A stretch of DNA of 64,000 nucleotides, from assembly GCF_015352955.1 (NCBI RefSeq), contig NZ_JACYOX010000035.1, positions 1 to 64,000 of the forward strand. The letters are read 5' to 3'. Source of the stretch: Noviherbaspirillum soli. Its GTDB lineage: Bacteria; Pseudomonadota; Gammaproteobacteria; Burkholderiales; Burkholderiaceae_D. The notes beneath the pieces were generated by a model. It searched no databases, had not been told where the DNA came from, and saw only the letters and a list, made by a program, of their open reading frames with translations. Positions 27,552-36,329 of this stretch are shown piece by piece (position 1 is the first letter of the stretch; each line of letters starts with the position of its first letter). The position numbers were made by a program, and so were the translations under genes.

Positions 27552-28523
27552 CTACTCGACCTTGATGTTGTTTTCCCTGATCAGGGTGCGGAACGTTTCC
27601 CGCAGCGGCGGCAGCGTTTTCGCGAATTCGTCCGCGCCGAGGACGGCCGGCACCAGGCCGCTTTCATTGATGTACTGCGTGATGTCGGGCTGCTGCAGTA
27701 CCGCCACCAGTTCCTGGCTGAGGCGGTCGACGACCGATGCGGGCGTCCCCGCGGGAGCGAACAAGCCATACCAGCCGACCGCCTCCAGGCTGGGAATACC
27801 CTGTTCTTTGAACGTCGGAATGTCGGGGAACAGCGGAATGCGGTCCGGGCCGGTGACCGCCAGGACCCGGGCCTTGCCGCTCTTGACGAAAGGGGCAATC
27901 GTGATCGGGGTCGCGATGTACCAGTCGAGGCGCCCGCCGAGAAAATCGGACACCAGGGGCGCCTCGCCCTTGTACGGGATATGGATCGAGTCGATGCCCC
28001 CGGAGCGCTTGAGGGCTTCGCTTAGGATGTGCTGGGTGCCGCCGGCGCCGGCTGTACCGTAGCTGGTCTGCCCCGGGCGCGCCTTCATGTTCTCGACGAA
28101 CTCCCGTGTCGTCCTTACCGGACTGTCGGCGCGCACGACCAGCGCCAGCGGTGCCGTGCAGCACCGTGCCAGTGGCCTGAAATCCTTTTCCTCGTCATAG
28201 CGCGCGTTTGGGCTCACCATCGGCACCTGGAAGATCGTGGTGTTGGTCGAGTAGATGGTATAGCCGTCCTTTGGCCCTTTCGCCACGTGCTCGCTCGCGA
28301 TGACCGTATTGCCGCCGGCGCGGTTGTCGACAATGACGGGCTGCCTGAGCCGGGGCGAAAGCTTGTCGGCGATCTTGCGCGTAATCGTGTCGGAAGCGCC
28401 GCCTGGAGCAAACGGCACCACAATGCGCACCGGCTTGTCCGGGTAGCTGCCGGCGTCGCCGGTCTGCGCGGCGGCCGGGGCGCCGAGGGCGCTGCACAGC
28501 ACGAGTGTGAATATCGGCTTCAT
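27552..28523 (-). CDS. Bug/TctC-family periplasmic solute-binding protein 2
   Basis: This 323-residue protein has a Sec signal (MKPIFTLVLCSALGAPAAA) and the family pattern RIVVPFAPGGASDTITRKIA, with IPYKGEAPLVSDFLGG in the second lobe. AAGGAG lies six bases upstream of the ATG at 28523, which settles the start. It lies inside an acyl-CoA operon between an acyl-CoA dehydrogenase and a crotonase, with no TctA/TctB genes in sight. It is a paralogue of the protein at 2127-3092. The likely ligand is a carboxylic acid related to the pathway. Confidence 0.9.
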   Translation of the reverse strand: MKPIFTLVLCSALGAPAAAQTGDAGSYPDKPVRIVVPFAPGGASDTITRKIADKLSPRLRQPVIVDNRAGGNTVIASEHVAKGPKDGYTIYSTNTTIFQVPMVSPNARYDEEKDFRPLARCCTAPLALVVRADSPVRTTREFVENMKARPGQTSYGTAGAGGTQHILSEALKRSGGIDSIHIPYKGEAPLVSDFLGGRLDWYIATPITIAPFVKSGKARVLAVTGPDRIPLFPDIPTFKEQGIPSLEAVGWYGLFAPAGTPASVVDRLSQELVAVLQQPDITQYINESGLVPAVLGADEFAKTLPPLRETFRTLIRENNIKVE

Positions 28524-28575
28524 GGTTGTCTCCTTTGTCAGCCTCTTTGCACAGGATGTCGCAACGGCGTTCTCT

Positions 28576-29793
28576 TCATGTTTCCATTTTGTCCTGGCCA
28601 AGGCCGAGCACCGCCTTGGCCAGTATGTTCTTTTGAACCTCGGTGGTGCCGCCGAAGATCGACATTGCCCGGCGGTTCAAATAGCGCGCGGCGGCGGTCG
28701 CCGCAAAATCAGGGCCGACCGGCGTTTCATGGCCGCTGCCGAGGATGAGCGATTTCTGATAGGGCAGCGCGTAGTAGCCCGACGCCTCCATCAGCAGTTC
28801 GAGCAGGCGCTGGCAGAGTTCGGTGCCGCGGACCTTGAGTCCCGATACTGCGGGCCCGGGCTTGCTGCCGGCGGCCATCTCGGCCAGCATCTGCATCACC
28901 CGCAGGTCGAGAGCGAGCAGGCGTATTTCCACGTCGACCAGCTTGGCCCGGAACGCGGGGTCCTGGCTCAAGGGCACAGCGCCGGATGGCGAGGACTGCG
29001 CCACTTTCTTCAGTTTTCGCAGCAGGCGCCTGGCGAAGCCGACCGAGGCGTTGTCAAGCCGCTCATGCGACAGCAGGAACTTGGCGTAGCTCCAGCCCTT
29101 GCCTTCCTCGCCGATTCGGTTTTCCTTCGGAACCCGCACGTCGTTGAAGAAGATGGCGTTGAGCGAGTGCGTGCCGTCGAGGGAAGTGATCGGCCTGACC
29201 TCGACTCCCGGGCTTTTCATGTCCAGCAGCAGGAAAGTAATACCCTGCTGCGGCCGTTCTTCACGACTGGTGCGCACCAGGCAAAACATCCAGTCGGCGT
29301 AATGCGCCCAGGAGGTCCATATCTTCTGGCCGTTTACCAGATAGTGATCGCCCCGGTCCTCGGCGCGCGTCTTCAGCGCCGCCAGGTCGGAGCCGGCCAT
29401 CGGCTCGGAATAGCCCTGGCACCACCATTCGGTCGACCGCAGGATCGGCCCGATGAAGCGTCTCTTTTGCTCGGGCGTGCCGTATGCCTGGATCAACGGG
29501 CCCACCATGCGCGTGCCGAAGGGCACGATAGGCGGGCAGTTCATCTCCGCGCAGATAGCGTCGAACAGATGCTGCTGCACGACGCTCCAGCCCGGACCGC
29601 CGGTTTCGGCCGGCCAGGTAAAGGCGAGCCAGCCCTGCTTCCCGAGTATCTGTTGCCAACGCACATAGTCGTCCTTGACCAGGATCTGGTCCTGGTCCAC
29701 TTTCTGCGCGATATTGGCAGGAAGATGGTGCGCAATGAATGTCCGGACTTCGGTGCAGAACTCCTGGTCGGCGGCGGTAAGTGCGATTTGCAT
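28576..29793 (-). CDS. Acyl-CoA dehydrogenase, large-type subunit 1
   Basis: This 405-residue FAD enzyme of the acyl-CoA dehydrogenase family would introduce an alpha,beta double bond. Signature segments are RWCQGYSEPMAGSDLAAL-type (RSTEWWCQGYSEPMAGSDLA), NGQKIWTSWAHYADWMF and the C-terminal FGGTTEVQKNILAK. It lies 18 bp after a second, shorter family member in the same orientation. Such adjacent unequal pairs are known from steroid and bile-acid side-chain degradation, where they form alpha2beta2 heterotetramers; that assembly is an inference here. GGGAGG precedes the ATG. Confidence 0.9.
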   Translation of the reverse strand: MQIALTAADQEFCTEVRTFIAHHLPANIAQKVDQDQILVKDDYVRWQQILGKQGWLAFTWPAETGGPGWSVVQQHLFDAICAEMNCPPIVPFGTRMVGPLIQAYGTPEQKRRFIGPILRSTEWWCQGYSEPMAGSDLAALKTRAEDRGDHYLVNGQKIWTSWAHYADWMFCLVRTSREERPQQGITFLLLDMKSPGVEVRPITSLDGTHSLNAIFFNDVRVPKENRIGEEGKGWSYAKFLLSHERLDNASVGFARRLLRKLKKVAQSSPSGAVPLSQDPAFRAKLVDVEIRLLALDLRVMQMLAEMAAGSKPGPAVSGLKVRGTELCQRLLELLMEASGYYALPYQKSLILGSGHETPVGPDFAATAAARYLNRRAMSIFGGTTEVQKNILAKAVLGLGQDKMET

Positions 29794-29811
29794 GGTCTGG
29801 TCCTCCCGCCC

Positions 29812-30978
29812 TCATGCCGGACGATCATTGGCAGCGCCCGCATCAAGCGTCAGTTGCGCGTACCGCTGCTCGTGCCATGACACATTGCCGAAGCAGACAT
29901 CGATCATCGTCAGGCGCTTGAAATAATGGCTGACCGGCGACTCGTCCGTGACGCCCATCGCGCCGTGCATCTGCACCGCCTCCTGGCCGATCAGGCGGCC
30001 CGTTTTCCCCGCCTGGATCTTGGCTGCGGATACCGCTTTGCCGCGAGTCACCGCATCGTCGCTGTCTGCGCAGCGTACCGCATGGGCGACCACTGCCCTG
30101 GTCTCCTCCAGTGCGATATGCATGTCGACCAGCCGGTGCTGCAGCGCCTGATTGGAAGAGAGCGGGCGGCCGAACTGCTGCCGGGTCTTGACATAGTCGA
30201 GTGTCAGCTTGAAAAGCGACGTCATGGCGCCGAGCGCTTCGGCCGCGACGGCGACGGCGCCCGCATCGATGATCTTGTTCAACGCGGCGGCGCCCCGATG
30301 CACCGGCCCGAGCAAAGCGGCATGCTCCACCAGCACGTCCTGCAACCGCAGTTCGCAGGCATTGAGCCCGTCAATTGTCGGATACGGAATGACGGCGAGA
30401 CCGTCGGCAGCGCGAGGCACGACGAACAGGCTCAGGCCGTCGGATGCGCGTTGGGCTCCGCGCGTGCGGGCAACCACGATATAGGCGGTGGCGCCGGCGC
30501 CGCCCAGCACCACCGCCTTGTGCCCGTTCAGCGAATAGCGACCATCGCGCTCCCGTGCCGAGGCCAGGCAGTCATGCAGGTCATAGCGGGACTGCGGCTC
30601 CGCGAACGCGAGCGCGGGCAGGCTGGCCCCTTCCAGCAGGGGTTGCAGCCAGGACTGCTTCTGCGTGTCGTCGCCCAGCGCGGCAAGCAGGCCGCCGCAC
30701 AGGACGACGGCAGGCAGATAGGGTTCCGGCGCCAGGCTGGCGCCTATGCCTTCCATGATGATCGCGGCTTCGACCGGACCGCCGCCCATGCCGCCATCGG
30801 ATTCGGGGAACGGCGCCGCCAGCCACCCGAATTCAGCGAAGCGGCCCCAGCTTGCGCTGTCCGCACCTGCTTGCGATCCGGGCGCCGCACGCCGCTTCTC
30901 GAATGGATAATGCTCGCGGAAGTACCGTTCCGCGCTATCGCGCAGCATCGACTGTTCCGGCGTAAGCTCCCAAGTCAT
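29812..30978 (-). CDS. Acyl-CoA dehydrogenase, small-type subunit 1
   Basis: This 388-residue acyl-CoA dehydrogenase-fold protein begins MTWELTPEQSMLRDSAERYF and contains YVKTRQQFGRPLSSNQALQH and VQMHGAMGVTDESPVSHYF. The middle domain is diverged from the large partner, and the WC-x-GYSEP segment is absent, suggesting a complementary subunit role. The ATG at 30978 is preferred over an upstream start because it matches the family N-terminus; AGAGAA lies just upstream. It immediately precedes its partner gene and follows the VOC protein gene by 42 bp. Confidence 0.88.
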   Translation of the reverse strand: MTWELTPEQSMLRDSAERYFREHYPFEKRRAAPGSQAGADSASWGRFAEFGWLAAPFPESDGGMGGGPVEAAIIMEGIGASLAPEPYLPAVVLCGGLLAALGDDTQKQSWLQPLLEGASLPALAFAEPQSRYDLHDCLASARERDGRYSLNGHKAVVLGGAGATAYIVVARTRGAQRASDGLSLFVVPRAADGLAVIPYPTIDGLNACELRLQDVLVEHAALLGPVHRGAAALNKIIDAGAVAVAAEALGAMTSLFKLTLDYVKTRQQFGRPLSSNQALQHRLVDMHIALEETRAVVAHAVRCADSDDAVTRGKAVSAAKIQAGKTGRLIGQEAVQMHGAMGVTDESPVSHYFKRLTMIDVCFGNVSWHEQRYAQLTLDAGAANDRPA

Positions 30979-31020
30979 GCTGTGTTTCTCTCTGTTGCCG
31001 GGCACGTTGGCGGGGGCGAT

Positions 31021-31836
31021 TCAGGGCGCGCCATATGCCTCGCCCAGTGTGGCGGCGGTCATGCCAGTCGGGGCAAAGCGTACCCCGCAGAGCTGGAAGC
31101 CCGTAACGTCGCTTTTACATCCGGCGCGGACCGCCGCCGCCAGCATCTCGTCCGGATCGGTGACCTGCAGCGTGATACCGGAGAAAAAAGGCTGCCCTGC
31201 AGCCGGGCCGGGGATGAAGCAAATCGCGCCCCTGTCGAGATCGATCCGCGGCGGCTGCTCAGCCAGCGTGGTCAATGGCCGCTCAAGGATCTGCGCCCAA
31301 TGGCCGGCGAACGCGGCCGGGTCGGGTGCCGTGATATCGATCGCCAGCATGCGCTTGGTGGTGTCGTCACGCACATGGCGTCGCCAGTCGGGCCCTGCGG
31401 GGTGATAGGGCCCTCCGGGTTCTTCACCGCCGTGGGTATGATTGAATTCGATCATGGCGGCGCCAGTGTCGCGCGGATGCAGCTGCACGCCGGTGTAATC
31501 CTCGTATTGCAGCAGGTTGGCCACGCGGATGCCGAGCGCCTCCGCGTGACGCTGGCGCCGCTGCGGATCGTCGCAGTCGAGGATCGCCATGTAGCCACCG
31601 CGTCCGCTGCGCTGCTCCAGGAAGCGGCCGGCTGCGGTGCCGGGCTGGGTCGGGGCAACGATTTCGATGAAATCGCTGCCGATCGGGAACAACACGTTTT
31701 CCAGGCCATAGCGCCTGACGTTGGGATCCCGGTAGCATGGCGACAGCCCGAGTACGGTACCCAACAGTCGTTCAGCCGGCGCGAGCTCGGGCGCGACCAG
31801 GCATACCTGGCGTAGTCGGAGGTAGCCCATGCTCAT
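31021..31836 (-). CDS. VOC/glyoxalase-fold protein
   Basis: This 271-residue protein has two beta-alpha-beta-beta-beta repeats of the vicinal oxygen chelate fold. Repeat 1 starts LRQVCLVAPELAPAERLLGT, repeat 2 starts KRMLAIDITAPDPAAFAGHW. EIVAP and MIEFNHT may supply metal ligands. VOC proteins include acyl-CoA epimerases, glyoxalases and ring-cleavage dioxygenases, so an isomerase or lyase step on a CoA thioester is plausible but unproven. Its ATG overlaps the stop of the upstream crotonase (ATGA), showing it is a true operon member. Confidence 0.75.
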   Translation of the reverse strand: MSMGYLRLRQVCLVAPELAPAERLLGTVLGLSPCYRDPNVRRYGLENVLFPIGSDFIEIVAPTQPGTAAGRFLEQRSGRGGYMAILDCDDPQRRQRHAEALGIRVANLLQYEDYTGVQLHPRDTGAAMIEFNHTHGGEEPGGPYHPAGPDWRRHVRDDTTKRMLAIDITAPDPAAFAGHWAQILERPLTTLAEQPPRIDLDRGAICFIPGPAAGQPFFSGITLQVTDPDEMLAAAVRAGCKSDVTGFQLCGVRFAPTGMTAATLGEAYGAP

Positions 31837-32621
31837 GTCCCCCTGAAAACCGGTGCACGCTTTTCAACGAAGGCCTGTGCCGCTTCCCTGTGGTCGTCCG
31901 TGCCGGCACAGCGAATGTGCCGCAGCGCTTCGGCGTCGAAGACGCTTCCGAGGTCGCCATGCTCGGCCAGGTTCAGGTTCTCCTTGATGTAGCCCAGCGC
32001 GACCGTTGGTCCGGATGCCAGGCGTGCTGCAATCCGTCGCGTCTCCTCCTCGATGTCGCTGTCCGGGAAGAGCCGGGTGACGAGGCCGATGGCCAGCGCC
32101 TGCTCGCCGTCAAGCACATCGCCCAGCAGGTAAAGTTCCCGCGCCTTTGCCGCACCCACGATCTTTGGCAGGAAATACGTGCCGCCGAAGTCGCCTGACA
32201 GGCCGACCCTGGCGAAGGCGGTGGTGAGCTTGGCGCCCGGCGTGGCGATGCGGATGTCGCATGCCAGCGCCAGCGACAGGCCTGCGCCAGCGGCGGCTCC
32301 GCGCAGTAGTGCAATGGACGGCTTGGGCATCTGGTGCAGCAGTCTCGACACTTCCATGCGCGCCCGCAATTGGCGCACTCGCTGGTCGTAGGTTGCCGTT
32401 TGTCCCCCCGTGGCCATCGCCTTCACATCGCCGCCGGAGCAGAACGCATTGCCGGCGCCGGTGAGCAGGATGGCCCTGACGGCCGGATCGCTTTCAGCCT
32501 TCCTTACGGCATCGAGCAGTCGCTGGGTAAGCTCGGGACTCAGCGCGTTGCGCACCTGCGGCCGGTTCATGACCAGCGTCAGCAAGCCATCCTCGAGCGA
32601 CTCGATCAGTACGTCTTCCAT
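31833..32621 (-). CDS. Crotonase-fold protein 3 (PaaG-like enoyl-CoA hydratase/isomerase)
   Basis: This 262-residue crotonase has oxyanion-hole segments AFCSGGDVKAM and RGAAAGAGLSLA. Its TTAFARVGLSGDFGGTYF segment resembles the PaaG/MenB-like branch, in which an Asp in the SGD triplet takes part in catalysis. That distinguishes it from crotonases 1 and 2, which have FARRG with a downstream Glu. GAGGAGGAG lies close before the ATG at 32621 and settles the start. It is translationally coupled to the VOC gene by a 4-base overlap. Confidence 0.88.
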   Translation of the reverse strand: MEDVLIESLEDGLLTLVMNRPQVRNALSPELTQRLLDAVRKAESDPAVRAILLTGAGNAFCSGGDVKAMATGGQTATYDQRVRQLRARMEVSRLLHQMPKPSIALLRGAAAGAGLSLALACDIRIATPGAKLTTAFARVGLSGDFGGTYFLPKIVGAAKARELYLLGDVLDGEQALAIGLVTRLFPDSDIEEETRRIAARLASGPTVALGYIKENLNLAEHGDLGSVFDAEALRHIRCAGTDDHREAAQAFVEKRAPVFRGT

Positions 32622-32710
32622 GTCTCCTCCTCGTCCTATCGGTGAGGTTGGCGCCGTCGTTGCGGCGCTTGCTTGTGCCCGGCACGGCACTGCTGCCGTG
32701 CCGCCTGTTC

Positions 32711-34249
32711 CTACTGCATTGCCTGTTTGCGCAATTCGGTTTTCAGCACCTTGCCGATCGGACTACGCGGCAGGCCTGGGACGAATCTCAGGTCCGACAG
32801 CCGCTGCATCCTGCCGAGCCGGCTGTTTGCCCATTCGAGCATGGCCTGCGCGCTGTTGGTACTTCCATCCCTGGGCACGATAAATGCCACCGGCGTCTCG
32901 CCCCAGCGCGCGGATGGCATCCCGACCACGGCCGCCTCGGTGACATCGGCATGCTGCCTCAGCACTGCTTCGAGGTCGCTCGGATAAATATTGAAGCCGC
33001 CCGAGATAACCACATCCTTCCTGCGATCCACCAACACCAGAAAACCGTCGGCGTCGAAATAGCCGATGTCTCCGGTACGGATGAATCGCTTGCCATCGCG
33101 GTCATGCCATTCGGCCTCCGCCGTTCTGGCCGGATCGTTGTGATAGCCGGTCATCATTGTGGCGGAGTGGCCGACGATCTCGCCTGCCTGGCCCGGCGGC
33201 AGTTCATGGCCGTCATCGTCGAGGACGCGCATGTCGGTCCCGGGTGCCGGGCGCCCGACGGTATGCAGCTTGTGCGGAAATTCATGGGCGGCGAGCAGGG
33301 AGGTGCCGCCTCCTTCAGTCATGCCGTACATCTCGATCAGCCCACCCGGCCACCGGTCGAGGATGTCGGCCTTCAGCGCGGCGCTGAAGGGTGCACTGGT
33401 GCAGTATTTCATCCTGAACGACGACAGGTCAGCCTGTGCCAGGCCGGGGTACGCCATGATCCGCTGGTACTGCACCGGCACCAGCATGGTATGCGTCGCG
33501 CGATGCTTCTGCGCCATGCCAAGGTAAGCGGCGACTTCAAACTTCGGCATCAGGATGACAGTGCCGCCGAGTGCTATGGTCGGGAAGAAGCTCGCAAGCG
33601 TGGTGTTGGAATAGAGTGGGGTCGCCAGCAGCGTGACCGGTTGCGGGTGGTAATTCGGTGCCGCGCGCTGCACGTGGCCCCAGCGCATCCCGTGCGATTG
33701 CACGATTCCCTTGGGCCGGCCGGTCGTGCCCGAAGAGTAAATGATGTTGAATGGCCAGTCGGGCGCCACCGCGGGTTGCTCCCCGCCGCGATCTGCACAC
33801 AGCCAGCCTGCAAGCACGCGATGGGTTCCGTCAGTGTCGAGCAGGACATGCGGTATGGTTAGCAGGCCGGGCTCGGCCTCAAGTGCTTTCTTGACTTCGC
33901 AGTCAATGAACGCCATGCGAGCATCGCTGTCGGCAATCATTGCGTACAGATCTTCCGGTCTGAGCGATGGCGCAAGTGGTGTAACGGCGATGCCGGCCCG
34001 CAGGGCGCCCAGGAAGACGACCGCGTAGGCGATTGAGGATGATGCACAAATGGCGATGGTCTGCCGTGGACCGACGCCTGCTGCGTAAAGGGAAGCGGCA
34101 ACGCGATCCATCAAGACATCAAGCTCTGCGTATTCCAGCCGGTGATCATCCTGGAGCAGGGCTGGATGCGCCGGCGTGCTGTCTGCCATGCGCCGGATGC
34201 AGTCGGAAACCGAGATAAACACTTGCTGTGTGACTTCTTCAAGATTCAT
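32711..34249 (-). CDS. AMP-dependent CoA ligase D
   Basis: This 512-residue ANL acyl-CoA synthetase has the P-loop IIYSSGTTGRPKG, an adenylation motif EMYGMTEGGGTS, hinge FIRTGDIGYFDADG and C-terminal SPIGKVLKTELR with the catalytic Lys. It is more like fatty-acid or O-succinylbenzoate-type ligases than ligases B and C. The ATG at 34249 has AGGAG 11 bases upstream; an earlier start at 34309 is weaker. It is the first gene of the minus-strand operon ending at 26707 and is divergent from an IclR gene across a long inverted repeat. A short GCCGCCAC tandem repeat lies upstream near 34310-34335. Confidence 0.89.
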   Translation of the reverse strand: MNLEEVTQQVFISVSDCIRRMADSTPAHPALLQDDHRLEYAELDVLMDRVAASLYAAGVGPRQTIAICASSSIAYAVVFLGALRAGIAVTPLAPSLRPEDLYAMIADSDARMAFIDCEVKKALEAEPGLLTIPHVLLDTDGTHRVLAGWLCADRGGEQPAVAPDWPFNIIYSSGTTGRPKGIVQSHGMRWGHVQRAAPNYHPQPVTLLATPLYSNTTLASFFPTIALGGTVILMPKFEVAAYLGMAQKHRATHTMLVPVQYQRIMAYPGLAQADLSSFRMKYCTSAPFSAALKADILDRWPGGLIEMYGMTEGGGTSLLAAHEFPHKLHTVGRPAPGTDMRVLDDDGHELPPGQAGEIVGHSATMMTGYHNDPARTAEAEWHDRDGKRFIRTGDIGYFDADGFLVLVDRRKDVVISGGFNIYPSDLEAVLRQHADVTEAAVVGMPSARWGETPVAFIVPRDGSTNSAQAMLEWANSRLGRMQRLSDLRFVPGLPRSPIGKVLKTELRKQAMQ

Positions 34250-34396
34250 GAAATCCGCGACTCCTCTGTACTTGATAAAGACCGTACTTTCAGACCATGC
34301 CACTTCCACGCCGCCACGCCGCCACGCCGTTGCAACCAGATTAACGCGGCAGTCTTCCGACCTTGCCCTTGAGCGCTCCTCCCACTACACTTCATC

Positions 34397-34424
34397 AATT
34401 ACGTTCACATATATGAACGTAATT
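34397..34424. promoter_or_regulatory. Perfect 11-bp-arm inverted repeat, candidate IclR operator
   Basis: Arms AATTACGTTCA (34397-34407) and TGAACGTAATT (34414-34424) are exact reverse complements, separated by CATATA. It lies midway between the divergent ligase D and IclR 2 genes. Its length and symmetry make chance very unlikely. Autoregulation together with control of the ligase D operon is inferred from position. Confidence 0.65.
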
Positions 34425-34558
34425 CATATATTCGCCAGGACAAGTCTAACCTGTTTAAAGGTTCTCCAGCACCAATGCACTTGATGCAGCGCAAATCGTA
34501 TAGCCGCCGCAGGCCATCGAATCACGTTGTGCCTATGCCGCACGAGAAGGAAGAGTCC

Positions 34559-35413
34559 ATGAACGAAGACGCAGACGATGAAACGGGAGGCGCGCAGCCT
34601 GCGGCAGGCGACGCACGAGATCTGAAAAGGCGCAGCGGACCGATGTCGGTTGCGCGTGTGCTCGGCATTATGGAGATGCTGGCTGCCGAGCCCATGCCCC
34701 TCGCGGCTCTGGCCAAGCAGATGAGCGCGCCCAAGCCGAGCATGCTCAATATTCTTGGCGAACTGTCGGCACTTGGCTTTGTCAGACGCGACGAGAATGG
34801 CCGGTACCTGCTCGGCGGCCGTGCATTCCGGCTGGCGTCGATGATGAGTTTTTCCGGCTCGCTCAGCACATCGGTGCGCACCACGCTCATCGAGATAAGC
34901 CACGCGCTGGAGGCAGCCGTTTCCATTGGCTACCTGGACCAAAGTTCCCGTGGGCTGGTCTATGCGGATCGCTACGGGGAAAGCAGCGCCGTCCGTTATG
35001 TGGTCAAGTTTGGCGGACAGGTTCACTTGCATACGCGGGCCACGGCGAAGCTTTTGGTCGGGTATGAAAGCGAGGACACCTGGCGCGAGTGGTTTGGCCC
35101 CGAGCCCTACGCGCAGCTTACACCGCACAGCCACAAAAGCTTCTCGTCGCTGTATCCGGAGCTGGTTGAAGTCCGTAAGTGCGGTGTCGCGTGGACCTAT
35201 TCGGAGCAGTACGAAGGGATCAGCGGGTGTGCAGTTCCGGTTTACGGCAGCGACGGCAAAGTGGTTGCTGGCTTGGGCATGGTGATGATAGGCGAAGCGA
35301 TGACACGCAACCGCGCCCGTGTGTTGGCCGTACTTCAGGCAGCGGCCGAGACCGTATCGGCCGAGTTTATTCTGAAGCGCATAACGAGCGCGACACTGCC
35401 GGGCCACCTGTAG
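34559..35413 (+). CDS. IclR-family transcriptional regulator 2
   Basis: This 284-residue regulator has an acidic, disordered-looking N-terminus, a winged helix around residues 35-95 (PLAALAKQMSAPKPSMLNIL) and a C-terminal effector-binding domain (VHLHTRATAKLLVGY, ISGCAVPVYGSDGKVVAGLG). GGAAGAG lies just before the ATG at 34559; ATGs at 34475 and 34535 are possible but lack a comparable site. It is divergent from the seven-gene ligase D operon, with a 28-bp inverted repeat between them. It is a distant paralogue of the IclR protein at 3344. Confidence 0.88.
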   Translation: MNEDADDETGGAQPAAGDARDLKRRSGPMSVARVLGIMEMLAAEPMPLAALAKQMSAPKPSMLNILGELSALGFVRRDENGRYLLGGRAFRLASMMSFSGSLSTSVRTTLIEISHALEAAVSIGYLDQSSRGLVYADRYGESSAVRYVVKFGGQVHLHTRATAKLLVGYESEDTWREWFGPEPYAQLTPHSHKSFSSLYPELVEVRKCGVAWTYSEQYEGISGCAVPVYGSDGKVVAGLGMVMIGEAMTRNRARVLAVLQAAAETVSAEFILKRITSATLPGHL

Positions 35414-36203
35414 CGGACAATCGTGTCCACTTTGCGTCCATGCAGAGGATCTGCTTACTGGCCTGGAGCGTATCCTGTACATGCACATCATCTGCGCAGT
35501 TGCGCTGAATTTCTTTCATAGCGCTCGCCTGAGCCAGGAATGCGGAGGCTGGGGCCTTTACCCGCTTCTATCCGCCGCAGGCTACCGAAAGCGTGTATGG
35601 GCTTGTGCAGGACGCGTAGCTCTGATGCGTTGAGTTTGCGGCGATTCAACATCAAATCAGCTTTGGCGGGAAGCTGTAAATCATTATGGATTCGTTTGCC
35701 CGGGCCATGGAGATCCTGCTGAAGGAAAGCGCGTTGCAGGATCGTCCCCCGTACCGTCCATTGCCCGACATGTGGAAGCATGCCGATCGCAATTCGGGCC
35801 ATGTGCAGACACGCGTGACAACCGCATGCATCGTGACAGAGCTGCTGCTTCTATTCTCACATTGCGAAGGTGAAAGATATGAAGTTGCCTGTCATGTTGC
35901 TTGACAAGCGCAAGCTGCGGCCGGCGTTTGGATACGTCTTTGCTAAGCGCCTGCTCGACCCACATGCATTCATCGCGCCCATCCCATGGAAGTTAGGGCG
36001 GCCGAATTAAGTGTTGATGCGTCTTAGAATACTGGGTATTATTTGTTCAAACGACCCTGCAGGCACCGCCTAGACCAAGCTGCAGGGCTCGAAAACTAAA
36101 GTGTACAGCTTATGCGCGCCATACCTGCGAGGGCCAAAGAGCCAAGGTGGCGCAAGCGAAGACCTTCTGGGTCTGAGAGGCATGGAGCTGTGGAGGAGAC
36201 AAT
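35414..36203. other. Intergenic region without recognisable gene
   Basis: These 790 bp separate IclR 2 from the second transporter operon. Open frames such as 35686-35904 have no ribosome site and no recognisable domain. Visible structures are a small dyad GGACA/TGTCC just after the IclR stop (35415-35428), CAGCTT/AAGCTG at 35658-35676, and a long-loop inverted repeat CCCTGCAG/CTGCAGGG at 36055-36087. The base composition falls below that of the flanking operons. I see no tRNA or IS end. Confidence 0.5.
36055..36087. repeat. Inverted repeat upstream of transporter 2
   Basis: CCCTGCAG (36055-36062) and CTGCAGGG (36080-36087) are perfect 8-bp arms with a 17-base spacer, about 120 bp before the small ORF at 36204. 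This could be an operator for the transporter operon or an RNA stem; no neighbouring regulator is clearly its partner. Confidence 0.35.
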
Positions 36204-36329
36204 ATGGAGTCCGTTCATCCTAAAATGGGGAGTTCGGTATGCTTTGTTCCCCGTTCTTTTCCGTGGCCCGTCATCGCTTTAATTCCTGAGCGACCAGCGT
36301 CCGGTTTGCAAATACGCGCTGTTGTCTGA
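36204..36329 (+). CDS. Possible 41-residue upstream ORF coupled to permease 2a
   Basis: GGAGGAGA at 36192-36199 lies four bases before an ATG opening a 41-codon frame (starts MESVHPKMGSS, ends LQIRAVV). Its TGA overlaps the permease ATG as TGATG. The permease itself has no Shine-Dalgarno in the preceding 20 bases, so ribosomes finishing this ORF may supply its translation. The peptide has no recognised domain. It may be a coupling or leader peptide, or the remnant start of a gene. Confidence 0.4.
   Translation: MESVHPKMGSSVCFVPRSFPWPVIALIPERPASGLQIRAVV

Noticed and set aside
34310-34335. GCCGCCAC tandem repeat before ligase D
   Set aside because: Three imperfect short units only; no evidence for a regulatory role.
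35686-35904. 72-codon open frame in the 35.4-36.2 kb gap
   Set aside because: No ribosome site, no domain, and frame length expected by chance.
6845-36054. 15-base match ATTTGTTCAAACGAC at 36041 and in reverse complement near 6845-6861
   Set aside because: A few exact 15-mers are expected by chance in a window this size, and flanks do not match.
36155-36175. AGACC/GGTCT dyad before transporter 2
   Set aside because: Arms of five bases are too short to support a call.
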